From Pandoraea iniqua (GTDB lineage Bacteria > Pseudomonadota > Gammaproteobacteria > Burkholderiales > Burkholderiaceae), in the NCBI RefSeq assembly GCF_902459685.1, contig NZ_CABPSF010000002.1, positions 372,001 through 436,000 of the forward strand: 64,000 bases of DNA. Direction: 5' to 3'. The translations under genes and the position numbers were made by a program. Each line of letters starts with the position of its first letter. The first letter of the stretch is position 1. This document shows, in pieces, positions 42,794 to 52,500 of the stretch. Below the pieces are notes generated by a model. That model searched no databases and was not told the DNA's origin. It was given only the letters and a program-made list of their open reading frames with translations.

Positions 42794-43943
42794 GCTGTCG
42801 AGCCGCGCGCTGCTGGAAACGCTGATTGGATTCCCCACCGTCAGCCGCGATTCCAATCTGGCGCTGATCGAGTTCATTCGCGATTACCTTGCGCAACACG
42901 GGGTGCCGAGCGAACTCTTCTACAACGAGGAGCGCACCAAGGCCAATCTGTTCGCGACCATCGGTCCGCAAGATCGCGGCGGCATTGTGCTCTCGGGGCA
43001 CACCGACGTCGTGCCGGTCGACGGACAGGCGTGGACGGTCGATCCGTTTCGCCTCATCGAGAAAGAGGGGCGGCTTTACGGGCGTGGGACGGCCGACATG
43101 AAGGGCTATATCGCCTCGGTACTGGCGGCAGTGCCGACCTTCGTCGCGCGTAATCTGCGTATTCCCGTGCATCTGGCGTTCTCGTATGACGAGGAGATCG
43201 GCTGCCTTGGCGTGCGCCCCATGCTCGCCGAACTGGCCAAGCGCCCGCACAAACCGGTGCTATGCCTGATCGGCGAGCCGACCGCGCTCAAACCGGTGCT
43301 CGGTCACAAGGGCAAGCTGGCAATGCGTTGCTGCGTCAAGGGCGCACCGTGCCATTCGGCGTATGCGCCTTATGGCGTCAATGCCATTCAGTACGCAGCG
43401 CGGCTCATCAACTGTCTGGAAGATATCGGAGAAGAACTCGCTGATCCCGAGTATCACGACACGCGCTTCGATCCGCCGTTCTCCACTGTGCAGACTGGCG
43501 TCATCAGGGGCGGACGCGCGCTGAACATCGTGCCCGCCGAATGCGAGTTCGATTTTGAAGTGCGCGCGTTGCCGGGGTTCGATGCGTCTCACGTCGCCCG
43601 CACATTGCAGCACTACGCCGAGACGGATCTGCTGCCGAAGATGCGCGCCGTGAAACCGGACACCGACATTCGTCTCGTCGAGTTATCGGCGTATCCGGCG
43701 CTGGCGACACCGCCCGACAGCGATGCCGCGCGGCTGCTGGCGATGCTGTGCGACTCGCGGGAATTCGGTACGGTGGCGTTCGGCACCGAGGGCGGATTGT
43801 TCAACGAAGTGGGTATTCCGACCGTGGTGTGTGGCCCGGGCAGTATGGATCAGGGGCACAAGCCGGATGAGTTCGTGAGCCTCGAACAACTCGAAGGCTG
43901 CGACGCAATGCTGCGCCGCCTCGCCGATCACCTTGCGACCTGA
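42786..43943 (+). CDS. argE: ArgE-like acetylornithine deacetylase / M20 deacylase
   Basis: A 385-residue M20A metallohydrolase. Zinc-site motifs are visible: LSGHTDVVPVDGQ, GRGTADMKGY and FSYDEEIGCLG, with a dimerisation domain about 180-290 and the terminal GPGSMDQGHKPDEFVSLEQL. ArgE removes the acetyl group of N-acetylornithine; in this catabolic operon it more likely hydrolyses an N-acyl intermediate, so the symbol reflects sequence type only. The start overlaps the DUF1028 stop by eight bases, with GGAG upstream. Confidence 0.88.
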   Translation: MNELSSRALLETLIGFPTVSRDSNLALIEFIRDYLAQHGVPSELFYNEERTKANLFATIGPQDRGGIVLSGHTDVVPVDGQAWTVDPFRLIEKEGRLYGRGTADMKGYIASVLAAVPTFVARNLRIPVHLAFSYDEEIGCLGVRPMLAELAKRPHKPVLCLIGEPTALKPVLGHKGKLAMRCCVKGAPCHSAYAPYGVNAIQYAARLINCLEDIGEELADPEYHDTRFDPPFSTVQTGVIRGGRALNIVPAECEFDFEVRALPGFDASHVARTLQHYAETDLLPKMRAVKPDTDIRLVELSAYPALATPPDSDAARLLAMLCDSREFGTVAFGTEGGLFNEVGIPTVVCGPGSMDQGHKPDEFVSLEQLEGCDAMLRRLADHLAT

Positions 43944-43997
43944 CGGGCGCGGCAATCTATACAATTCACTTCCATCAGCGCAACGAGGCAGTGAGCG

Positions 43998-44909
43998 ATG
44001 GATAGTGTAGAGAACGTGCGAGCCTTCCTCGCGGTGGCCGAAATGGGGAGCTTCACGGCGGCAGCGCGCCGGCTGGATGTGTCGGCGCCAGTGGTGACAA
44101 AGCGGGTCAGTGCGCTCGAGAAGGAGCTGCATGTTCTGCTCTTTCAACGCACCACCCGCAGCCTGACCCTGACCGCGTCCGGGCGCGACATGCTCGGCAG
44201 CGCCCGCGACTTTCTGGCGGCCTATGAGCGGCTGTCCGAGCGCGCGGCGGTGGATGATCGCTCACTCGGCGGCCGCTTACGCGTTAAAGCGCCCGCGTCG
44301 TTCACGAACCACTTTCTCGGCAAGCTGCTCAACGAGTTCTTCCTCACCCATCCCAAGGCAAGTCTCGAACTGCAACTGGCGAACCGGGCCGTCGATCCGG
44401 TGCTGGAGAATTTCGACTTCGTCATTACCGGGCTACCCGTCACGTATGACGGCGTCGAAGAGTTTCCGTTGTGCCCGTTCAAACGGCTGGTCTACGCGTC
44501 GCCCGGTTATCTGGCGCTGCACGGCACGCCAGAGCACCCGTCCGAACTGCCCGGCCATCGCTGCCTGCTTTATTCGTACCAAAGCACCGTGCGCACGTGG
44601 ACCTTCACCGACGCGCGCGCCGGCGACATTCAGGTCAGCGTCGACGGTGGCTTTGCCACCAACGATATCGACGCCATGCACAACGCCTGCGTCGACGGCA
44701 TGGGTGTGGCGATACTCCCGCGCTATCGCGCCAACGACAGCGTGCGGGCAGGCCGTCTGGTGCAGTTGCTACCCGGCTTCGGGCTGCCGGACTACTGGAT
44801 CAAAGTGTTGCGTCCGGCCAATCATCACAACCCCAAGCTGTTCCATGCGCTGCTCGACTTCCTCGTCGCAGGGCTCGCCAGACTGGAGGAGCAGGGCACT
44901 TACCTGTGA
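43998..44909 (+). CDS. LysR-family transcriptional regulator (CrgA-like)
   Basis: A 303-residue regulator with helix-turn-helix at about 1-60 (RAFLAVAEMGSFTAAARRLDVSAPVVTKRVSALEKEL) and effector domain 90-295. VLLFQRTTRSLTLT is typical of the CrgA/AaeR branch. GAGG stands nine bases before the ATG. It is followed in the same direction by the porin, so it may control that gene set or the FMO operon upstream; sequence alone does not decide. Confidence 0.93.
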   Translation: MDSVENVRAFLAVAEMGSFTAAARRLDVSAPVVTKRVSALEKELHVLLFQRTTRSLTLTASGRDMLGSARDFLAAYERLSERAAVDDRSLGGRLRVKAPASFTNHFLGKLLNEFFLTHPKASLELQLANRAVDPVLENFDFVITGLPVTYDGVEEFPLCPFKRLVYASPGYLALHGTPEHPSELPGHRCLLYSYQSTVRTWTFTDARAGDIQVSVDGGFATNDIDAMHNACVDGMGVAILPRYRANDSVRAGRLVQLLPGFGLPDYWIKVLRPANHHNPKLFHALLDFLVAGLARLEEQGTYL

Positions 44910-44957
44910 CCTTGCAGGCGGCGTGTTTCGTCTGCCAATCCCAATCTTCGGGTGACT

Positions 44958-44978
44958 CGCGATTATTTCCGAATCGCG
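44958..44978 (+). terminator. Hairpin downstream of the LysR gene
   Basis: CGCGATT and AATCGCG form a perfect 7-bp stem with a seven-base loop 48 bases after the LysR stop. There is no T tract, so it may be a weak terminator or a binding site. A second short inverted repeat GCCCC/GGGGC follows at 44998-45015. Confidence 0.4.
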
Positions 44979-45101
44979 TGTTCTGAACTTCCACTTCGCC
45001 CCTATATTGCGGGGCCGCGTTCGCCCATTATCTGGGCCAGCCGTGCGCTGCCTGCCAGACGCGCGGTACCCAAGACAATAAGAGAGATACAGGAGACAAC
45101 C

Positions 45102-46244
45102 GTGAAGCACTGGATCGCTTGCCTGCCCCTTGCGGCATGCTCGCTGAGCGCGTTCGCACAAAGCAACGTGACTATCTACGGCGCGGTCGACGCCGCCATG
45201 ACCTACGTGAACAACAGCGGCGGCAAGTCCGCGTGGCAGGCAGCCAGCGGCGGGCGCGCGGGCGACAAGTTCGGCTTCAGCGGGGTTGAGGATCTGGGCG
45301 GCGGCTTGTCGGCGATCTTCACGCTCGAAGCGGGCTTCAACATCATGAACGGGGCCTCGCAGCCCGCCAACACGATGTTCGGCCGGCAGGCGTTCGTCGG
45401 CTTCTCGGACAAGCGGCTCGGTACGCTGACGATCGGTCACCAGTATTCGATGACCAACGACTACTTTGTGCCGCTGTCCACGTCGTTCATGTTTGCCGGT
45501 GGTCTGGGCGCGACGCTGGGCGATATCGACGGCTCGTGGAATTACAACAAGATCAACAACGTCATCAAGTACGAGAGCCAGACCTACGCCGGACTGAAGT
45601 TCAGCACGATGCTCTCGCTGGGTAACGTGGCGGGCAACTTCGCACAGGACCGGACGTACGGCTTCGGTGCTTCGTACACGAGCGGCGGTCTGCAAGTGGC
45701 GGGCGCGTACATGAACATGCGCACGCCGGGCACGTCGATCTTTGGCGCAGCCACTTCGGCGCAGCCGGGGGCGGCCTATTCGAACCCGGTCACCAACCCG
45801 ATCTTCCAGAACTACGTCACGGCCAATAGCGAGCAGGTGGTTGGCGGTGGCGCGAAGTACACGTGGGGCAACTCGCAGGTGTCGGCCATGTACGAGAACG
45901 TGCGCTTTCTCGACATCGTGCGCACGGCGGCCAACCCGCTGGCACCGCCCAATGCCGTTTTCAACAACTATCAGATCAACTACGGGTACTCGTTTTCGCC
46001 TCGCACGATGGCGGGTATCGGCTACCAATACAGCTTCGCGCCCGGTGGACATTACCAGTCGGTAGAAGGCGGCGCGGCCTACAATTTCTCCAAGACGACG
46101 TACCTCTACGGCATCGTCGTCTGGCAGCACGCGAGCGGGCACGATTCGACGGGCAATGTGGCCGTGGCCGACATTTTCGGCCTGACGGCATCGACCACGC
46201 CCAATCAAATGGCCGTGCGCGTGGGTTTGCGCAAGCTGTTCTGA
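45102..46244 (+). CDS. Gram-negative trimeric porin, GTG start
   Basis: A 380-residue outer-membrane porin of the Burkholderiales type. The signal peptide is MKHWIACLPLAACSLSAFAQ (with GTG as the first codon); the mature protein starts SNVTIYGAVDAAMTYVNNSGG and ends VRVGLRKLF with the terminal Phe required for insertion. Alternating beta strands and the DKFGFSGVEDLGGGLSAIFTLEAGF region are typical of 16-stranded channels. GTG 45102 has AGGAG six bases upstream; the longer frame from 44952 would destroy the signal peptide. It likely lets the substrate of the next transporter cross the outer membrane. Confidence 0.95.
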   Translation: MKHWIACLPLAACSLSAFAQSNVTIYGAVDAAMTYVNNSGGKSAWQAASGGRAGDKFGFSGVEDLGGGLSAIFTLEAGFNIMNGASQPANTMFGRQAFVGFSDKRLGTLTIGHQYSMTNDYFVPLSTSFMFAGGLGATLGDIDGSWNYNKINNVIKYESQTYAGLKFSTMLSLGNVAGNFAQDRTYGFGASYTSGGLQVAGAYMNMRTPGTSIFGAATSAQPGAAYSNPVTNPIFQNYVTANSEQVVGGGAKYTWGNSQVSAMYENVRFLDIVRTAANPLAPPNAVFNNYQINYGYSFSPRTMAGIGYQYSFAPGGHYQSVEGGAAYNFSKTTYLYGIVVWQHASGHDSTGNVAVADIFGLTASTTPNQMAVRVGLRKLF

Positions 46245-46285
46245 CCTCATCGACCTATCGATATCTCGACGGAACCTGAACTCGC

Positions 46286-47656
46286 ATGCCAAACATCAAC
46301 ACCTCAGCGACCGGGCCGGCCCCGCTGGATCTGCAATCGTTTCTCGACGGACGCCGGATGTCGGGGCTTCAGTGGCGCGTGGTCGTCCTGTGCTTTCTGA
46401 TCGTCGCCATCGACGGTATCGACATCGGACTGGCGGCCTACATCGCACCGGCCGTGCGCCGCGAGTGGGGCCTGTCGGTCGCAGAACTCTCGCCGATTTT
46501 CGTCTCGGCACTGATCGGCATGATGGCCGGCTCGCTGCTGTTCGGGCCGTTGGCCGACCGGCGCGGGCGGCGCTTCGTGTTGCTGGCGTCGGTGGCAACC
46601 TTCGGGCTCGCGACGCTGGCCACGCTGTTCGCGACCAACGTCACCGAACTATCGGTGCTGCGCTTCATCGCCGGTGCGGGCATCGGCGGCGCTTCGCCCG
46701 CAGCGGTCACGCTGACCGCTGAGTACGCGTCGGGCAAGCGCAAGCTGTCGATCATCACGCTGATGATGTGCGGCAATTCCATGGGGTCCGCTTTTGGTGG
46801 CGTGGTGGCCTCGCAGATCATCGAGCGGCACGGCTGGCACGCCATGGTGCTCGTGGGCGGGGTATTGCCGATTCTGCTGTTACCGGTGCTGTGGGCGCTG
46901 TTGCCCGAGTCGATGCGCTTTCTCGCGCTGCGCCGTCCCCATGAGCAGGAGCGCCTGCGCGCATTGGGGCGCCGCATCGCGCCCGATGTTGTGACGCCGC
47001 AGACCACCTTCGTTGCCCTTGAGAAGAAGCAAAGCCGCTCGCCGGTGCGCGAACTGCTGGTGGCGCCTTATGCACGCGGCACGTTGCTGCTGTGGGCCGC
47101 GTTCTTCATGGGCCTTTCGGTGCTGTACCTGATGGCAAGCTGGCTGCCGACCATCATCACGAATTCCGGTGGCTCGATGCGCAACGCGGCACTCATTACC
47201 GCGCTGTGGTCGATTGGCGGCACCACGGGTGGTCTGCTGCTCGGCCGGGTGATGGACAGCGCGCGACCGGCATGGGTGCTGGGCGCGGCCTACGCGGTGG
47301 CGTTCGTGACGGTGATCTGCATCGGCCGCACCTTCGGCAATGCGGCCGTGCTAGCTCCGCTCGTGTACATCGCAGGCGTTTGCATCAGCGGCACGCAGGT
47401 CGGCCTCAACGGTCTCGCGGCAACGTATTACCCGACGGCGAACCGGGCGACGGGCGTGGCTTGGGCAACCGGTATCGGCCGCTTCGGTTCGATCCTTGGT
47501 TCGAGCGTCGGCGGCTTGCTGCTCGGCTCGGGCATGGCGTATCCGGTGCTATTCGCGATCGTCGGTGTGCCTGCGCTGGTCGCCGCGTTCTGCATGTTCG
47601 CGATGCCCGCGACCCGCCGTGAACCCGCCCCGGCTTTGGCGCCCATCAGCCGTTGA
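46286..47656 (+). CDS. MFS transporter, aromatic acid:H+ symporter (AAHS) type
   Basis: A 456-residue carrier with twelve helices. Helix one carries VAIDGIDIGLAAYIAPAV, the DG-D motif of the AAHS branch (PcaK, BenK), and GPLADRRGRRFVLLASV is the MFS motif A. The second half begins after the long loop (RRIAPDVVTPQTTFVALEKK). Such carriers import benzoate-like acids. It follows the porin by 41 bases, suggesting a common transcript and an outer-plus-inner-membrane uptake route. Confidence 0.92.
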   Translation: MPNINTSATGPAPLDLQSFLDGRRMSGLQWRVVVLCFLIVAIDGIDIGLAAYIAPAVRREWGLSVAELSPIFVSALIGMMAGSLLFGPLADRRGRRFVLLASVATFGLATLATLFATNVTELSVLRFIAGAGIGGASPAAVTLTAEYASGKRKLSIITLMMCGNSMGSAFGGVVASQIIERHGWHAMVLVGGVLPILLLPVLWALLPESMRFLALRRPHEQERLRALGRRIAPDVVTPQTTFVALEKKQSRSPVRELLVAPYARGTLLLWAAFFMGLSVLYLMASWLPTIITNSGGSMRNAALITALWSIGGTTGGLLLGRVMDSARPAWVLGAAYAVAFVTVICIGRTFGNAAVLAPLVYIAGVCISGTQVGLNGLAATYYPTANRATGVAWATGIGRFGSILGSSVGGLLLGSGMAYPVLFAIVGVPALVAAFCMFAMPATRREPAPALAPISR

Positions 47657-47698
47657 CCACTGCACCCCTACTTTTACGACTACTGGATACCACGACTC

Positions 47699-48391
47699 AT
47701 GGCATTTCCCGGTCCGGCATTTCTCGCGCTTTGGAATGACGTCACGCCGCAGCACGCGCAGGAATACAACCGCTGGCACACGCGCGAGCACGTGCCGGAG
47801 CGCGTCGGCATCGACGGCTTTATCGAGGGGCGGCGCTATCGGCACGCGCTGCCGGGGCAGCGGGAGTACTTCACCGCTTACGGCGCGGTGTCGCCCGAAG
47901 TGTTCCGTTCGATGGCGTATCTGAACGTGATCGACGAGCCGACCCCGTGGTCGGCCAACATGCGCTCGACCTTGACGCACGTGTTGCGCGCGCCTTGCCG
48001 GACGCTGGGGTCCGTGGGCGGGGGCACCGGCGGGGCAGTGGCGTGCGTTCGCCTGCAAGCCGCATCTCCGACGCCGTCGACGTCATCGGGTGCCATCTCG
48101 CCATTGCTCGACGCATGTGCTGCGCTGGACGGTGCCGTCGCCGCGCATCTGGGCGAAGTCTTCGACGCGCAGCCGAACGCCTTTGCCCATTGGACGGCAG
48201 CCGATATGCCCACGCATGTTCTGCTTGTGGAGACGGAGGATATGGCGGCAGCAGAGGCATTGCGCGAACGCATTGCATCGCTTGCGACCGATGCGTTGCC
48301 GGTGCTGGCGCCGCCTGCCGTTGATGTGTATTCGCTGATCTTTGCGATCGGCCACGATGATGTCGATGCGTCGCTGCGCCGCACACGGTAA
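47699..48391 (+). CDS. Hypothetical two-domain dimeric-barrel-like protein
   Basis: A 230-residue protein I cannot assign to a function. The N-terminal half has ALWNDVTPQHAQEYNRWHTREHVPERV, a pattern seen in small ferredoxin-like (dimeric alpha-beta barrel) proteins, and LVETEDMAAAEALRERIAS in the second half could be a repeat of this unit. No signal peptide or membrane span is present. It lies between the aromatic-acid carrier and a zinc alcohol dehydrogenase, so a role in the same degradation step is likely. Confidence 0.75.
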   Translation: MAFPGPAFLALWNDVTPQHAQEYNRWHTREHVPERVGIDGFIEGRRYRHALPGQREYFTAYGAVSPEVFRSMAYLNVIDEPTPWSANMRSTLTHVLRAPCRTLGSVGGGTGGAVACVRLQAASPTPSTSSGAISPLLDACAALDGAVAAHLGEVFDAQPNAFAHWTAADMPTHVLLVETEDMAAAEALRERIASLATDALPVLAPPAVDVYSLIFAIGHDDVDASLRRTR

Positions 48392-48436
48392 TCGCTTGCG
48401 GCGACGCAAGACAACAAGATTGATGGAGTCCCCCCG

Positions 48437-49465
48437 ATGAAAGCCCTTCAGAAAACAACCGCTGCCTTCGGCCTTGAGTGGCGCGACGTTCCCGAACCTG
48501 AACAGCCCGGTGCGCTCGATGTCATCGTCGACGTGACGGCCGCCGGCATTTGCGGCAGCGATGTGCACATCTACGACTGGTCGGGTGGCTACGACTTCCT
48601 TCGATCCGCCTTCCCGGTGACGCTGGGCCACGAGTTTGCGGGCCGTGTTGCCACACTCGGTGCCGAAGTCGATACGCTGCAAATCGGCGATGCGGTCGTT
48701 GTCATCCCCTCGGTCGAATGCGGCGTATGTGAATACTGCGTCTCCGGGTGCGTCGATGAGTGCCGCGACCGCCGGGGCATCGGCATGATGCGCGACGGCG
48801 CATTTGCCAGCCGTGTGCGCGTGCCCGCGCGCAACTGCCTGACGCTGCCGTCCGGGCTGGATGCCGGTGTCGCGTCGCTGGCAGAGCCGCTGTCCATCGG
48901 AATGTCGGCGGTCAAGACGGCGGAAGTGCAAGCCGGTGACCGTGTGCTGGTCATGGGCCCGGGCACGATCGGTCAGGCGATTGCGGTGCTGGCGAAGGCG
49001 CGCGGCGCCCGCGTGGCGATCGTCGGCCACAACGATGCGGAACGTCTCGCGACGGCCCGTGCGCTGGGTATCGACGCGACGCTGGATCTCCACGGCGCCC
49101 CGGAAGGTGCGATGCGCACGCTATTGGGCGAGAACGAATACGACATTGTCATCGAGGCGACGGGCGTTGGCGCGGCGGTGCAAGCCGGGCTGGACGTGTT
49201 GCGACCGTCGGGCGTGTTCGTGGTCTGTGGCATCCACGGCAAACCGATCAGCTTCGATGGCGCGAAGCTCGTACGCCAGCGTCACCAGATTCGCGGGACG
49301 TACCGGGCGACGCGCGCGACGTGGCAGGAGGTGCGTGATTTTCTGGTGGAAAACCACGCGTCGCTCGCACCGATGGTCACGCACCGGCTGCCGCTGGCGC
49401 AGGCCATCGACGGGTTCGAGATGGCGCGCAACAAGATCGGTTCGAAGATCGTACTGGTGCCCTGA
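48437..49465 (+). CDS. Zinc-dependent alcohol dehydrogenase family protein
   Basis: A 342-residue medium-chain dehydrogenase. Catalytic-zinc ligands are in GICGSDVHIYDWSG (C39) and LGHEFAG (H65, E66); the structural-zinc cysteines are C95, C98, C101 and C109. The nucleotide fold VLVMGPGTIGQAIAVLAKARGA follows near residue 170. The GSDVHIY and ECGVCEYC patterns are those of the polyol/threonine/sorbitol dehydrogenase group. GGAG lies eight bases before the ATG. Its place after the AAHS carrier suggests oxidation of an imported hydroxy compound. Confidence 0.92.
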   Translation: MKALQKTTAAFGLEWRDVPEPEQPGALDVIVDVTAAGICGSDVHIYDWSGGYDFLRSAFPVTLGHEFAGRVATLGAEVDTLQIGDAVVVIPSVECGVCEYCVSGCVDECRDRRGIGMMRDGAFASRVRVPARNCLTLPSGLDAGVASLAEPLSIGMSAVKTAEVQAGDRVLVMGPGTIGQAIAVLAKARGARVAIVGHNDAERLATARALGIDATLDLHGAPEGAMRTLLGENEYDIVIEATGVGAAVQAGLDVLRPSGVFVVCGIHGKPISFDGAKLVRQRHQIRGTYRATRATWQEVRDFLVENHASLAPMVTHRLPLAQAIDGFEMARNKIGSKIVLVP

Positions 49466-49504
49466 TCGCGGGGCGTGCAAGTTGGCGTCATGGGGGAGGG
49501 CGAT

Positions 49505-52500
49505 TCAACTCACCGCCCCCATCACGACGCTGACAGTGTGCTCACGCCCGTCGTCGATCAAGGCGACGTGTTTCGACCCCGGCGGCAGTCGTTCACCGTC
49601 GACATCGATCGATGTAATCCCCTGTGTCACCCCCTGCGGGTTCGTGAACGTCACGAGATAGCGCGACTTGCCATGCCGGTAAGTGAGTCGGAATTGCCGC
49701 CACTCGTGCGGGATGCAAGGGGCGAGCGTCAGCGACTCGCCGTGCTTTTTCACGCCAAGGATGTACTCCACCGCGCCGCGATACATCCATCCGGCGGAAC
49801 CCGTGTACCACGTCCATCCGCCGCGCCGCACGTGCGCGGGCGCGGCGTAGACATCGCCCGCCATCACGTAGGGCTCTACCTTGTAGGCGTGGACACCTGC
49901 GCGGGTGCTCGCATGGTTGATCGGGTTGAGCATCTTGAACATCTCGCTCGCCCGATCGCCATCGCCAAGCATGGCGTGCGCGATCATGCACCACGCGGCC
50001 GCATGGGTGTACTGGCCGCCGTTCTCCCGCACGCCGGGCACGTAACCCTTGATGTACCCGGGGTCCAGCGGTGTCTTGTCGAACGGCGGTGTCAGCAGCA
50101 ACACCAGATCGTCGCCGGAGCGCACCAGGTAATGCTCGACCGATTCCATCGCACGGCGCTGACGTTCGGCTTCTCCCGCGCCGGAAATCACGCTCCAGCT
50201 TTGCGCGATGGAGTCGATGCGGCACTCGGCGTCACCGGCTCTGCCCAGCGGCATGCCGTCGTCAAAGTACGCGCGCAGATACCATGCGCCGTCCCAAGCG
50301 CCGTTGTTCAATGCCGCTTTTAGCTTGCGGGCGTGCTCGCGCCACCGTTTTGCGGCAAGCGTCGCACCGCGCGCGTCGGCGATGGGGGCGAATGCGCTCA
50401 GCGTGGCGTACAGAAACCAGCCGAGCCAGATGCTTTCGCCCTTGCCTTGATAACCCACGCGGTTCAGCCCGTCGTTCCAGTCGCCACCGCCGATCAGCGG
50501 TAAGCCGTGCGTGCCGGTGGTCAGGCTGCATTCGATTGCGCGCTCGCAATGTTCGAACAACGTGCCGGTCACCGCGCTCACGGTCGGTGCGAAGTACGCG
50601 TTCTCATCGTCTGCCGGGACCGGCGGCCCCTCCAGATACGGCACGTGCTCATCGAGTACGGCAACATCACCGGTCTGGTCGAGGTAGTGCGCCAGCACGT
50701 AAGGGAGCCAAAGCCGGTCGTCGGAAATATGGGTGCGCACGCCGCGATCCGCCGGCGGATGCCACCAGTGCTGCACATCGCCCTCGGCGAATTGATGCGC
50801 CGCTGCTTTCAGCAAGTGGGCGCGTGTCAGGTCGGGACGCGTGAGCGTCAGCGCCATGGAATCCTGAAGCTGGTCGCGAAATCCGTAGGCACCGCTCGCC
50901 TGATAAAACGCCGTGCGGGCCCACATGCGGCACGCGACGACCTGATACAGGAGCCACCCGTTCACCATCAGATCGGCGGTGCGATCGGGGGTCTCCACTT
51001 GCAGTTGCGTCAGCGTGTCGTGCCATTGCGCCCGGGCATCGGCGAGCACGTCGAGCGGCGGCTGACGGCGATACTGCTGGATCCATTGGCGGGCCGAGTC
51101 GCGATCGGCTGCCTGACCCAGCATGAACGTCAGTTGCACGCGTTCACCCGGTGCCAGTGAGACCTGCGTGAGCAGCGCACCACACGGGTCGAGTCCCGCG
51201 CCGGTCCAGTTGCTCAACTGCCCCGCCGGTGCGAGTGCCACCGGCTGTGAAAGATTGCCGTTACGGCCGATGAACTCGGTTCGATCCCCGGTCCAGCCGG
51301 TTTGTTTGCCCAGCCAGTCGATAAACGCAATGCGCTCGCCAAACTCGGCGTTGCGTCGATTGCTTGCCAGCATGGCGCCGGTCGCCGGATCGATCTCGGT
51401 CACGATGAAAGGCGCATTGGCGGCTCGGTCGCTGCCAAGCACCCATTCCACATAGCCCGTCACCGAGAGCTTTCGATGATGCCGCGACCGGTTCTCCAGC
51501 GTGAGCACCGAGAGCTTGACCGGGTCGTGCCAGCTGACAAACTGCGTCAACTCGCTTCTGATGCCATGCGCGGTGTGCTCGAAGCGGCTGTAACCGTGAC
51601 CGTGCGCCGCGATGTATCGCGTGTTTTCCAGCCGAATCGGCAACGCCGTTGGTGTCCACAACTCGCCGCTCTCGTCGTCGCGCAGATAGAACGCTTCGCT
51701 GCATGGGTCCGCGACGGGGTCGTTCGACCATGTCGTCAGTTGATTCTCGTGACTGTTCTCTGCCCACGTGTACCCGGCCCCCGACTCGGAGACCTGAAAA
51801 CCGAAATGCGGGTTGGCCACAATGTTGATCCACGGCGCGGGCGTGCGCTGGCCCCGGCCCAGCACGGTGACGTATTCCGCACCTTGTTCAGCGAAGCCAC
51901 CCAGCCCGTTGAAACACTCCAGCACGGGTAGGGCGGCAGGGGCGTCGTCGATGTCTGGTGCGCGTTCCGACTGAAGGTGGGCGACGGGCACGACGCGGCG
52001 ACTCTCGACGCGACGCATGCGTACCACCTGCTCCTCGAGGCTGCCTTGCTTGGCACCCGCCAGCACGGCGCGTGCGGTGCTGAGCAACAGGGTCAGTTCG
52101 TCCGGCGCCATGGCGTCGGCGCGAAGCACGAAGATGCCGCCATGACGCGAGCCGGGGGCCGGTGTCACCTGCGCACCGCTCACCATCGTTTGCAGCGCGC
52201 CTTGCAACTCTTGGATGTAAGACACCTTGCGCTCGTTCAGGATCACCAGATCGACCGGCAACCCCTTGCCTTGCCAGTACTCATGCGCGCGCAGCAGTTG
52301 TCTGACGGTGTCGCGGTCATCCATGTCGTCCACCCGCACCAGCACGATCGGCAGGTCGCCGGAGATGCTGAACTTCCATAGCGCCTGCACGCTCAGCGTG
52401 TTGCGCTTGAGAAGATCGCCGCCGGGGCGCATCACGGGGTCGGAGTAAAGCACGCGATTGGCGAGGTATTGGAAGAGATGCGCCTCGTCGGCGGTGATGC

